DNA of 64,000 bases from Kitagawia praeruptora (taxonomy: Eukaryota; Streptophyta; Magnoliopsida; Apiales; Apiaceae): positions 65,808,001 to 65,872,000 of the forward strand of contig CM075351.1 in the NCBI GenBank assembly GCA_037693485.1, read 5' to 3'. Below the pieces are notes generated by a model that was not told the origin of the DNA, made no database searches, and saw nothing but the letters and a program-made list of their open reading frames with translations. The position numbers and the translations under genes are program-made. Positions 21,280 to 31,338 of the stretch are shown here, piece by piece. Position 1 is the first letter of the stretch. Each line of letters starts with the position of its first letter.

Positions 21280-23190
21280 TTATTTTTTGATTTTTTTTTA
21301 TTAAAATTCTTTTTTGCATTAAATAAGTATTAATGACATCTTAATTAGTTATTAATTACACCTATTAAACATATATTAAATTTATTCTATTTAATTTGTT
21401 TAAAAATTAGCAAACTTTAGTTGAACATTATAGTTATTTTTTCAATATTAAATATTAATTATATATAGTTATGTTTATTTTTAGTTAAAATGACGAATAA
21501 CAATTGTTTATATTGCGTTATTTTTTATTTCCTATTAAAGATCACTATAATTTCTTTTCGGATGATTAGTACACTACCTTAACTTCTCAAACAATTTTTA
21601 TTATCGATAATTGTGAAAATCGTATTAAATTATGGAAGTACAAGATATTTATTTAATATCTGAAATTGTATACAAATAGTACAGATAGATTTTCAATTTT
21701 GCACATGAATAAATAATACATGAGTTATGATCAAATCGATTAAATTTAACAAATCCAGTCATTTATCGGAAGATAAAATTGATAAAAAAGCTATACACCC
21801 ATTGTTTCGTTATATTGTGTTGAAATGATTTTTTATTGTAATTAAACAAATTTTTATGCTATTATTGAATATGTATATTATGAGAGGGTTGTCGGTTTTA
21901 AAAAACATTATTAACCAACTTCTCAAATAATCTTTATTATCAATGATTGTAGAATCGTAGTAAATTATGGAAGTACATGGATCTTTACTTAATATCTGAA
22001 ATTTGTAAACAAATCATGCGCATACACACATGAGTTATGACCAAACTAATTAAATTGAACAAACTCAACCATTTTATCGAAAAATCAAATTGATAAAAAA
22101 CTTATATGCCCATTGTTTCATTATATTATGTCAAAATAAATTAATATTCAAATTAAATAAATTCTTAAACAATTATTGAACATGTATATTGTGAGAGGAG
22201 TGTCGGTTTTAAAAAACGTTATTAAGTTGTATTCAATATTTGTAACTTTTGATTGTAAATATTACGTTCATATTGTAATTGTTTGTGATGTTTTTAAGAT
22301 CATCAAAATTTTAGATATATATAATGAAAATATTTTTCCAATTAATAATTCATGTAAATTATTTTTAAATTAATTTTTAATAGAAAATTCATAAGAGACC
22401 AATCAATTTTTAAGAATAATAGAAATTAATTTATTTATTACAGTACTTTTATATAAAAATTTATTATAATAGCAGGAAACTGGAGAGACTTGCACTCAGA
22501 AGCTTCAAAATATTTTTCTTGAATTTTCACATTTTTATTTTTTATTAAAAAAAATTTCTTGCATTTAATTAATAATTAATTATACCTATTAAATATATAT
22601 TAAATACAATTTATTTCATATTTAATATAAAAGTTTAACAATTTTATTAGAACATTATTATTATTATTTTTGTTATGAAATATTAATGATTTAAATAAAA
22701 ATACCATTATTTTAAGGTAAAACAATAAAATAAAATAATTTTTATCGTCATTTCTAATCCTTATTCAAAATCATTGCAAATTTTTTGGCAATAATTAATA
22801 GACGATTTAAACTTTTCGATAAATTCGTAATCAATGATCGTGAGAATCATGATAAGATACATAAGTATATATATTTTTCGATTAACATCCATAATTTAAA
22901 TAAAAGTAATATCGTACAATTTACATTTATACCTGAACAAATTATACACGGGGTGTGACCAACTCGATTAAATTGAATCAAATGAACCCTTTTTTTGGTC
23001 AATTAAATCAATAAAAAAATTACTCATTCGTTGTTTGATTATTTTGTGTTGGAAAAATTAATATTCTAATTAAACACATTCTTATACTATTACTAATCAA
23101 TTAATCATGCATGTATGTTATGAGACGGGAGACGGTGTTTAAAATCGTTAATTAGTTATATTTAATATTTACAAATTTTTATTATAGGAA
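21280..23190. repeat. Diverged segmental repeat with about 330-bp units
   Basis: Three related blocks begin near 21599, 21932 and 22828. They share strings such as ATCGTATTAAATTATGG, GAGTTATGA, CCATTGTTT and TGAGAGG..GTCGGTTTTAAAAAACRTTATTAA. The first two are tandem, about 333 bp apart. An upstream block at 21285-21470 (TTTTATTAAAATTCTTTT, then ACACCTATTAAACATATATTAAAT) recurs at 22535-22690 ahead of the third unit, so a larger block was duplicated. The sequence is AT-rich and non-coding, and no LTR or transposon ends are seen. Confidence 0.65.
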
Positions 23191-25023
23191 TTATGTTGAC
23201 ATTGTAGTTTGGTATGTAAAAAAATAAAAGGTGTTTAAGGAGTTGATTTTTGCTATTTTAAACAGATTCTCACTTTTTGAGCATTAAGTAAGGGTGTTAT
23301 AAAACGAGCATCGGCTTTAAAAACAATTATATGTACAAATTTATTATAAAATTTAATAAAAGAATATTAGAATATGTGAGTATCACTTTGATGTGTCCAT
23401 GAATTTAATTTTAATGTTCCAAACAAAACAGTTATTATAAAATGTTCTGAAAAATTAATTAAATGTGGAGATACGGGTGTCGGAGCACTCCAAAAAAACA
23501 TGAAGCATGACTTACAATATGCATTTGAATTCTGCTTTTTTCATCATAAAATCAAATATATCGACAAGTGAAATCAATCACACCTCTCATCACATTTACA
23601 TTCTAATTCTTTTCATCGTACAATCAATTTTACTAACAAATAATTTAATAACAAATTAAGCAATCACGTCTTTTATGATGTCATCGACAATAGAAAAGAT
23701 TCACAAATGTTATTTTTACTTATTCAATGTCAAACTTTGCAAATGTTTGTCAATATTGAATTTTAAAAGCATTTTTTATGCGATAAAATAGGTTCGTCAA
23801 TATCTTCAAAATTATTATTATTATTAATATTCAAGAATTTAACTGAAACATATTTTTTTCACCTAATTCTTTTCTTTTTAATTTTTAAACATTTAAATTT
23901 AGTTACATTTCACATAATTTTTAATTTTTCATATTAATTTTCAAATAATAAAATTTAACAAATAATAATATTATGTGTAGCTTTGTTACCTAGTCATAAT
24001 AATACAATAGTGATATTAACGTGTAAAGAAAATACAATCAAATGGGAACCGCTAGCAAAAATGAGAGAGGATGGTGTGAGAAGGACAGCTAAATCTCGAT
24101 AAATAAATATGTTCTAATTAAAAATTTTATTCATTATTCATTTATCGTACTATCCCAATTCATACTTTATTTATTGATAAAAAAAACTGTACTTTGTTCG
24201 GTGGCAAAGGTGTCTACACTCTACTCTCGATATTTGGTGTCTTTTTCGTTAAATTTACGTAGCAAAAAATTCATTAATCATCTCTTTGCCTTCTATTATT
24301 GTTAGAGAATAAATTTCTCAAGCTGTGAAAACTAGGAGAATAAAATAAAATAAAAGAGTAGTATATTTGACCAGTAGAAGCAAAAATGCAGATGCATCAA
24401 TTAGATTAGGAATGGAATTAAAAAAAATCGAGGGGTGAAACTGAAACAAATTTTCAAAGACGAAAATACGCATGATATTTTAAATTTCTAAGAACCAAAT
24501 TACAATAGTAGAAATTTATATCTGAAAAACTCAAAAATAGTATACATATGTGCAAATTGTCAAGATTTATTAATTATTAGTGCAAGGGGATCACTATACA
24601 GTATAATAATTTTTATACATAAAAATGGGAGGGAAAAAAGTTTTTCTACAGCTGCTTTGTTAATTTTTAGAATAATTTGTCATCACTTCAAAAAAATATT
24701 GTTTTCAGAAAGAATAATATAAATTAAGATGTTATAAGAATTAAATAATTGCCGGTAAATGTTATTTGTCGAAATTCATTAGTTCAATGTTCATCATTTT
24801 GATACTTCAAACAATTTTTTTTAATCATACTAAAATAGCCTACATAATTTTTCCCACATGGAAAAGGATCCTTCATAAATACGGAGTATATTTTTTTTTA
24901 ATCAGGATTCTTAAATAAGTTAAGTTCAAGTATTTTAATAAATATAACTGATACCCCTTTGCACTTGGTTCTTATCGGTAGACCAATTATCCATTCGGTT
25001 GGTTGCTATACATTTGTAGTACA
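23191..25023. other. Long AT-rich intergenic stretch, no gene seen
   Basis: No reading frame with recognisable homology and no clear element ends are present. The sequence is highly AT-rich with scattered ATT runs (for example 23813-23826). Confidence 0.5.
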
Positions 25024-25032
25024 TTTTGTTAT

Positions 25033-25222
25033 GGGTAATGCTAGGTACCCCAAAACGGTACCCAAATATTGCTCCCAAATGATGTGGCACCAATGATGTG
25101 GCATTTTGGGATATTTTAATTGGATGGTTTGGCGGGCCCATTATAATTATAACCAATAATTACTTGCCATGTCATTTGGGAAAGGAATTTGGGATAAAAA
25201 TTTGGGAAACATAGCATTTCCC
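25033..25222. mobile_element. Small MITE with 9-bp target duplication (190 bp)
   Basis: A perfect 9-bp duplication TTTTGTTAT lies at 25024-25032 and 25223-25231. The ends GGGTAATGCTA and TAGCATTTCCC are inverted repeats with one mismatch. The words GGTACCC and CCCAAAT recur inside. The duplication length suggests Mutator-type mobilisation. Confidence 0.85.
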
Positions 25223-25231
25223 TTTTGTTAT

Positions 25232-25503
25232 TATTCCAAATTAATCAACTAAATTATTGGATTTTGGTGTAGATTCCAACATTATAAGCACAATAAATCA
25301 TCGAAATGGTCATATGAAAATACAATTTGCCGCATGGTTAGATATATAGGTCCACAAAACTAATTGTTAAACTCATACATTAACTATAAACAAGATTGAT
25401 ATCAACAGCGATTAATCCAGCGTTTAAGCTAAGCATGGATTAAATAACTTAAGCATGCTTATCTATGTTATGAAGTTGCTAATTATTATAGGCATGGGTC
25501 ATT
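25232..25503. other. Spacer between the MITE and the Tat element
   Basis: It is AT-rich and no feature is recognised. Confidence 0.4.
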
Positions 25504-25508
25504 AAGAC

Positions 25509-25872
25509 TGTTGGAGGCCCACTTCCTTGATGTGCTGGATCGAAGGCCCAGCACCCCGAGTCCGAATGGAAGACCACGCTCATCTGGTACAACGGCCGTA
25601 TGGTTGCATTTCCTAAGGACGTGGGACATGATGACGTACGTGGCATGTCCCTCGGTAACCGCTTGAAGAGAGAAAGATAAGTGGAATGAGATTTGATTTT
25701 ATTGAGTTATACACAATTACACACAAAACAAACACTCTGCGTTCTAAATTATCTTACCAAAAACCGACTAACTTATTCTCATACCGGAGGTGAATCGGGG
25801 GGCCAAACCCTCGCATTTTTCTCACTTGCAGGTCCGACCGAACCAAGGTCCGACAGAAATCCAGTCGTAACT
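25509..25872 (+). repeat. 5' LTR of the Tat-lineage element (364 bp)
   Basis: It starts TGTTGGAGGCCC. The last bases read TAACT where the 3' copy has TAACA, so the terminal CA is mutated. It lacks an 11-bp stretch (CCCATTTATGG region) present in the 3' LTR. Confidence 0.88.
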
Positions 25873-25874
25873 TT

Positions 25875-25893
25875 TGGCGCCGTCTGTGGGAAC
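25875..25893 (+). other. Primer binding site of the Tat-lineage element
   Basis: TGGCGCCGTCTGTGGGAAC lies two bases after the 5' LTR. This is the usual Tat-lineage primer site; I believe it pairs with tRNA-Arg but could not check. Confidence 0.75.
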
Positions 25894-25930
25894 GTAGAGA
25901 TACGTTTTGTGTTGAAATCTACCATCAATC

Positions 25931-27058
25931 ATGACGAATGAAACCGAAATACCAGTAGCTGATAATAGCACAGTGGCTGGAAACAACCGCACCACTCCTC
26001 CCCTGATCCCGAGGACAGCTCCCATTACCCCAAGGCTGTTGACTTTTGATGAAGAAGGGGATATGCCGTCTCCCGAAGAACAACAGGAGATGCTCATAAA
26101 ATGGCGAGAAGAACAAAAGGCTAAGGGGAAGCGGAAGGAAATGGAGAAAGAAAGGAGCAGTAGGGAGGCCGAACGTCTGGCCAAGAAGAGAGAGGTCGAT
26201 CGCCTGAGGCTAGAGGCCCTAAAACTCCAAAGGGAGGAGATTGAGTTGCAAGAGAAGGCGCTCCGCGAGGCTTTAGAAGCCGAAGACCCGGAGTTGGATG
26301 ACCGAAGGGATAAGAGGTCGAGGACTAGAAATGATGAAGATGAGTCAGGGGACTCTGAATCAAATTCTAGGAGAACCCTGTCGAAAGTAGTGTATTCCTC
26401 TGATTCGGAGGAAGAAGGTCCGCATACGGATAACCGTATCCGTAGGATCGAGAAGGCTATGTTTGGAGAAAGAAGGGTCAGCCACGAGCCAGTGGTGACT
26501 GAGGATGTTGAACAGTTTCGACCTCCTCCGGGAAGGCAGTTTCCAAAGATGAACGAGTTCAATGGAAAGGGAGACCCCGAAGACCATTGTGAGAAGTATG
26601 AATCGCTCATGACTGGTATGGGGCATTGTGATGTGATGCTCTGCAAGATGTTCAAGACATACCTCAAAGGGAATGCATCCATGTGGTACAGGTCATTAAG
26701 ACCTAGGTCGATAGGCACGTATGAGCAGATAAAGAAGAAATTCTTGAGGCACTACTCCCACTTGTGCCGAAGAGAGAAGGATACCGAAGCCCTGATCCAC
26801 TGCAGGCAGGGACCGAACGAAGAATTGGGCGACTACTTGGCAAGGTTTAAAGAAGAAGCCGGAATGGTTACCAACTTGGATAAAGTCAAGGCAGCTGGAT
26901 TCCTCGCAGCCGGCCTCGACCCTGTTAAAGGTAAGAAGCTTCGATTTTCTCTTTACGATATGCCTCCTAAATCTTTGAATGATATATATTTGAGAGGAGA
27001 GGCTATTAGAAGAAAGTTAGAATCAATTGGGGGGGTACAAGGAGAGCAAGAAAAATGA
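25931..27058 (+). CDS. gag: Gag of the Tat-lineage element (frameshifted before its zinc knuckle)
   Basis: This 375-codon frame starts at the first ATG after the primer site. Residues 45-135 are a highly charged coiled coil (KWREEQKAKGKRKEMEKE and following). Residues 200-355 form the retrotransposon gag capsid domain, with MWYRSLRPRSIGTYEQ and LIHCRQGPNEELGDYLARF. It ends soon after a run of seven G at about 27029-27035. The zinc-knuckle part of gag (CDYHRDKGHNTDEC, about 27290-27331) lies in the next frame. A one-base change in the G-run most probably split an originally continuous gag-pol. Confidence 0.88.
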   Translation: MTNETEIPVADNSTVAGNNRTTPPLIPRTAPITPRLLTFDEEGDMPSPEEQQEMLIKWREEQKAKGKRKEMEKERSSREAERLAKKREVDRLRLEALKLQREEIELQEKALREALEAEDPELDDRRDKRSRTRNDEDESGDSESNSRRTLSKVVYSSDSEEEGPHTDNRIRRIEKAMFGERRVSHEPVVTEDVEQFRPPPGRQFPKMNEFNGKGDPEDHCEKYESLMTGMGHCDVMLCKMFKTYLKGNASMWYRSLRPRSIGTYEQIKKKFLRHYSHLCRREKDTEALIHCRQGPNEELGDYLARFKEEAGMVTNLDKVKAAGFLAAGLDPVKGKKLRFSLYDMPPKSLNDIYLRGEAIRRKLESIGGVQGEQEK

Positions 27059-29507
27059 TAGATATGATAGAAGGGACGACCGAAGGGGTCGTGGCGACAT
27101 TAAGAGCAGAATGAATGACACAAGGCCTGATAAGGGGGCTGAACGAAGAAGAGATAGAGATAGCACTGTGTTCACACCACTTAACACGCCTATCTCGAAG
27201 ATTCTCTACGAGATAAAGGGTAAACCTGGGTTCGTTAGGCCACCCAAGTTAAAGACCCCTGAAAACAGAAGGAGCGACAACAAATATTGTGACTATCATC
27301 GGGATAAGGGTCACAATACTGATGAATGTTACCACTTGAAGAAATTGATTGAGAAAATGATAAAAGACGGAGAACTGACCAAGTTCGTTGAAGATCTGAG
27401 AGACAGGCTAGATGATAAGGAAAAGAAGAGAGACACTAGAGATGCCGAAAGTTCAGAGAAGTATCGGGGCAAAGTTAGAACAATATCCGGAGGAACCATA
27501 CTCGATCGGGACAGTAAAACAGCTCGAAAGAAGTATGCTAGGCAAATCTATAGTCTCCACCAGTCAAGTGCAGCCAAGCAACCACTTCCGATATCATTCA
27601 CGGAAGATGATTTTGAAGATGTGGTATGGCCGCACGAAGAGCCTCTTGTCATAAACCCCGTCATCGGGGAAAACAAGATTTGGAGAGTGCTGGTCGATGA
27701 AGGAAGTTCGGTCAACATACTGTATCACCGAACATATTGCAAGATGAATTTGGGTGGAGAGCAGCTGGAGCCGTGCCATGAGGCACCACTTTATGGCTTC
27801 GGTAATCAACCTGTACCGATCGAAGGCACGATCACGTTGAACATTCTGTTGGGAAAAGCTCCGTACACTGTGGTTAAAGAAGCAAAATTCTATGTCGTTC
27901 GGGTGGACAGCCCGTATAACGGGATTTTGGGGAGGCCAGCTTTGTCACTTTTTCAGGCTATGTCATCCATTCCCCACCTAAAGTTGAAGTTCCCGACCGA
28001 ACATGGAGTCGGAGAGATGAGAGGCGACCAAAAGGCCGCCCGAATTATCATGTTGGAAGATCTAGAGAAAGATAAAGATGTCGAAATGAATGAAGCTGGA
28101 AAAAGGAAAAGAAATGGAAATGACACTGGGGGCAGCCATCAACTACTGAACATAGAGTTGGAAAAATTTGGGGCCGACCTGTCGAGCCCGATTGCCGAGC
28201 CGGCTGCCGAAACTGAAGAAGTAGAGTTGTATGTGGGTCAGTCTGGAAAGATGATCCAAATCGGAAAAAACATGGAACCAGAGCTAAAGGAGAAGGTCAT
28301 TAAAGTCATTAGGGAGTTCCATGACGTGTTTGCGTGGAACCCCGAAGACATGCCAGGGTTGGATCCTTTGGTAGCTAAACATTGTCTGAATGTGGCTCCC
28401 GAAGCCAAGCCCGTAAAACAAAAGAGGAGAAACTTCGCCATGGAAAGGCAGAAGAAGGTCATTCAAGCTGAGGTTGAAAAGCTACTAGAGGCAAAGTTCA
28501 TTGAGGAGATAGATTACCCTGACTGGTTGGCGAATGTGGTGGTGGTAAAGAAATCAAATGGCAAGTGGAGAATGTGTGTGGACTACACTGACCTGAATAA
28601 GCATTGTCCGAAGGACCACTACCCTTTGCCAAATATTGATCAACTGAAAGATGCCACTTCGGGGCATCAAATACTCAGTTTTTTGGACGCTTTTTCGGGA
28701 TACCACCAGATCGCCATGAATGCCGAGGACGTACCAAAGACAGCATTCATCACACCGAACGGCACTTATGCATATATTAAGATGCCTTTCGGCCTGAAGA
28801 ACGCCGGAGCAACATTTCATAAGATGATCAACAAAGTGTTCAAGGCTCAGATTCGTCGGAACATGGAATGTTATGTAGATGACATGATTGTTAAATCCCT
28901 TTTTAGGGATCATGCTGAAGATTTGAGGGAGTGTTTCGAAACACTTAGGAGAAACAACATGTGGATCAACCCGAACAAGTGTACGTTCAGAGTAAACAGT
29001 GGAAAATTTCTGGGATACATGGTCAGTGCCCGAGGAATTGAAGCAAACCCAGAAAAGATCAAAGCAGTCATCGACATGGAAGCACCAAAGACGATCAGGG
29101 ACATTCAGAAGCTGACCGGACGGTTAGCAGCCCTAAGGAGGTTCATTTCCAGATCGGCCGAAAAGGCATTACCATTCTTTGAAGTACTTCGGGGGTCCAA
29201 GAATTTCGAGTGGGGGCCGAGCTGCCACAAAGATTTTGAGGAGGTCAAAGAATATTTAGTGAAAGCCCCACTCTTAATGAGGCCTGATCCGAAAGAAACC
29301 TTACAGCTGTATTTAGCTGTGAACGACCGAACCCTTGGAGCTGTGTTAGTCAAAGAGCATGAAGGGAACCAGCATCTGGTGTTCTATGTTTCCCATATTC
29401 TTAAAGATGCAGAAACTAGATATCCGAATGCAGAGAAGTTCGCCTATGGGTTGGTAATGGCCGCAAGAAAGCTAAGGCACTATTTCCAGGGAAGACGATC
29501 AAGGTAG
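27027..29507 (+). CDS. pol: Gag C-terminus plus Pol (protease, RT, RNase H) of the Tat-lineage element
   Basis: This 826-codon frame overlaps the gag frame and does not need its own ATG. In order it has the gag zinc knuckle near residues 90-103, and an aspartic protease with VDEGSSVNILY near 224-234. Reverse transcriptase follows, with FLDAFSGYHQIAMN near 553 and the catalytic YVDDM near 617, and then a Ty3-type RNase H from about residue 760. The frame ends at 29507 within RNase H after what looks like a one-base deletion near 29489. The shifted frame continues to 29710 but holds an in-frame TGA near 29558. Both breaks are independent of the insertion at 29716. It is non-functional. Confidence 0.9.
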   Translation: MGGYKESKKNDRYDRRDDRRGRGDIKSRMNDTRPDKGAERRRDRDSTVFTPLNTPISKILYEIKGKPGFVRPPKLKTPENRRSDNKYCDYHRDKGHNTDECYHLKKLIEKMIKDGELTKFVEDLRDRLDDKEKKRDTRDAESSEKYRGKVRTISGGTILDRDSKTARKKYARQIYSLHQSSAAKQPLPISFTEDDFEDVVWPHEEPLVINPVIGENKIWRVLVDEGSSVNILYHRTYCKMNLGGEQLEPCHEAPLYGFGNQPVPIEGTITLNILLGKAPYTVVKEAKFYVVRVDSPYNGILGRPALSLFQAMSSIPHLKLKFPTEHGVGEMRGDQKAARIIMLEDLEKDKDVEMNEAGKRKRNGNDTGGSHQLLNIELEKFGADLSSPIAEPAAETEEVELYVGQSGKMIQIGKNMEPELKEKVIKVIREFHDVFAWNPEDMPGLDPLVAKHCLNVAPEAKPVKQKRRNFAMERQKKVIQAEVEKLLEAKFIEEIDYPDWLANVVVVKKSNGKWRMCVDYTDLNKHCPKDHYPLPNIDQLKDATSGHQILSFLDAFSGYHQIAMNAEDVPKTAFITPNGTYAYIKMPFGLKNAGATFHKMINKVFKAQIRRNMECYVDDMIVKSLFRDHAEDLRECFETLRRNNMWINPNKCTFRVNSGKFLGYMVSARGIEANPEKIKAVIDMEAPKTIRDIQKLTGRLAALRRFISRSAEKALPFFEVLRGSKNFEWGPSCHKDFEEVKEYLVKAPLLMRPDPKETLQLYLAVNDRTLGAVLVKEHEGNQHLVFYVSHILKDAETRYPNAEKFAYGLVMAARKLRHYFQGRRSR

Positions 29508-29715
29508 TAACAGATCAGCCGTTAAAGAAAATTTTACAAAGGCCAGAGGTATCGGGCTGAGTAGTTTCTTGGGCGATCGAACTGGGGGAGCATGATTTGG
29601 AGTATACGTCAAGGACTTCGATCAAAGCCCAAGCACTAGCGGATTTTATGGTGGAATGCTCTTTCTCGGGCCCGAATGACTTGGCTCCCGAAGAGCAGCT
29701 AATTCAGGCACCAGG

Positions 29716-31197
29716 TGATAAGTGGATTTATATCCACTTGGAGCATTCTATAATGGCTTAAATTGATTGTCTTGGACTCAAGTTTCTTGTAGTTTTGATG
29801 TGTTTTGCTTAGTTGTGCAGGTTTACGAGAATGTTGATTAAGGTGGATGCTTCTACAATTTTTTGGGAATTAAATGATTAAAATTCGGATTTTCTGGGAA
29901 GGCTGCGCAGCTTATACTGTTTTGGCCATATCTGGAGTTCTGTAAGTCCGTTTTTAGCGATCTTACTGCTCACGCGAAGCTTGAGAGATTTTCTACAACC
30001 TGGAATAGGAGTCACGTGCAAGTAAAGTACTGAATTAATTCGCGCAGGCAGACTTTGTGGAGCATGGCTGGGAAATTCCTGTATTGCCCTTTTCGAGTTC
30101 TAATTATATTCCGGGCAGGATTTAGCACCTTAATTAAATTCTAATTGTAATAGAATATTAAATATTTTTATTAGGCAAGAGGGAGAAACGTTTTTTTATG
30201 TATAAACGTCCTACCCTTGTAATTAAAACATATACAGACGTTACATACTTTAACCTAGTTTTATACAGAAGAGAGAAGAGGAGAAGGAATTCTTCCAAGC
30301 TAGTGACAAGCAAGGATTATTCTTGATACCTTTGTATTCTTCTATTGTGGGAGTTCAATTCAAAACTTTATTCTTCTTCTTTATTTTTACTTGTTGATTT
30401 TAGAATTATGTTATCAATTGAACCCATGATGACAATTAGGTCAATTATGGGCTAATTCGTTATCATGGGGTTTTAATGGATTTTGCTATGGATTCTAGTT
30501 ATTGAGTGTTAATTATGCCTTGGTGTGTGATTGAATGTATTGATTGCCTAGTATGTTTATGCTTATTCGTTATAATTGCGTCGCGAACACTTGTAATTAG
30601 TTGTTTAATCCTAGTGAATGCGAAAGTGGATCTAGGGTTTAGAACAATTCATGCTAGCATAGGTTTTTGCATGTGAAGAACATGTATTAATTTGTGATGT
30701 GATTCTAACCGTCTTGCATCGACTATGTGGTTTAATGGGTGCTTGATTTTCAACCGGTATGTGTTCAATTGCTATAGACATATAGGGACTACACATATTT
30801 GGTGACTACTTGACTTCTATCATTTGTGGATGATCAGTAGGATGGTATATGCACAACGAAAGTTGGTATGTATCAGTTTAGTGCATCTAATCAGTAATCA
30901 ACTCGGTCACATGCTAGGCTAAAGGGCATAAGATTCTAGATGAAGTAGTAATTGAAGTTGAAATCCCATGTTTGTTTATTATAAGGTTAAAGTTAAGTTA
31001 TTTTCTCGTAATTGGCTTAGTTGGTAATCAATCATTAGTTAAATCAAACCAAAATTGTGATTGTCTTAGCAGTGAGTGTAAATCATAAGCTGGTGCATAA
31101 GTGAACATAACGAACAATTTGAGTCTCTGTGGGAACGAATCTTATTTACTCTATATTACTTGTTGACCACGTTCTCTTGCGTGAATAAGTGCGAACA
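29716..31197 (+). repeat. 5' LTR of the nested Athila-type element (1482 bp)
   Basis: It begins TGAT and ends GAACA. Next to the 5' end is a perfect stem-loop, AAGTGGAT-TTAT-ATCCACTT at 29720-29739, repeated in the 3' LTR. Transcription-start and poly(A) signals could not be fixed by eye. Confidence 0.93.
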
Positions 31198-31203
31198 AGT
31201 TTT

Positions 31204-31222
31204 TGGCGCCGCTGCCGGGGAC
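31204..31222 (+). other. Primer binding site (tRNA-Asp type)
   Basis: TGGCGCCGCTGCCGGGGAC lies six bases after the 5' LTR, identical to the site at 4722-4740 on the minus strand. Confidence 0.88.
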
Positions 31223-31338
31223 TCGGTTCATTGTTTGTTTAGTTTATGATCTTGTCATCAATTTGGATTAAATTCACTGACTTAGACGTTTTCTCACTCA
31301 TTTACTTTGTGGTTTCTCAGGTACTATCTTGATCGTGT

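Noticed and set aside
25822..26718. 298-codon minus-strand frame opposite the Tat gag
   Set aside because: It is the Ser-rich shadow of the charged coiled coil in gag; the known antisense gene of Tat elements lies near the 3' LTR.
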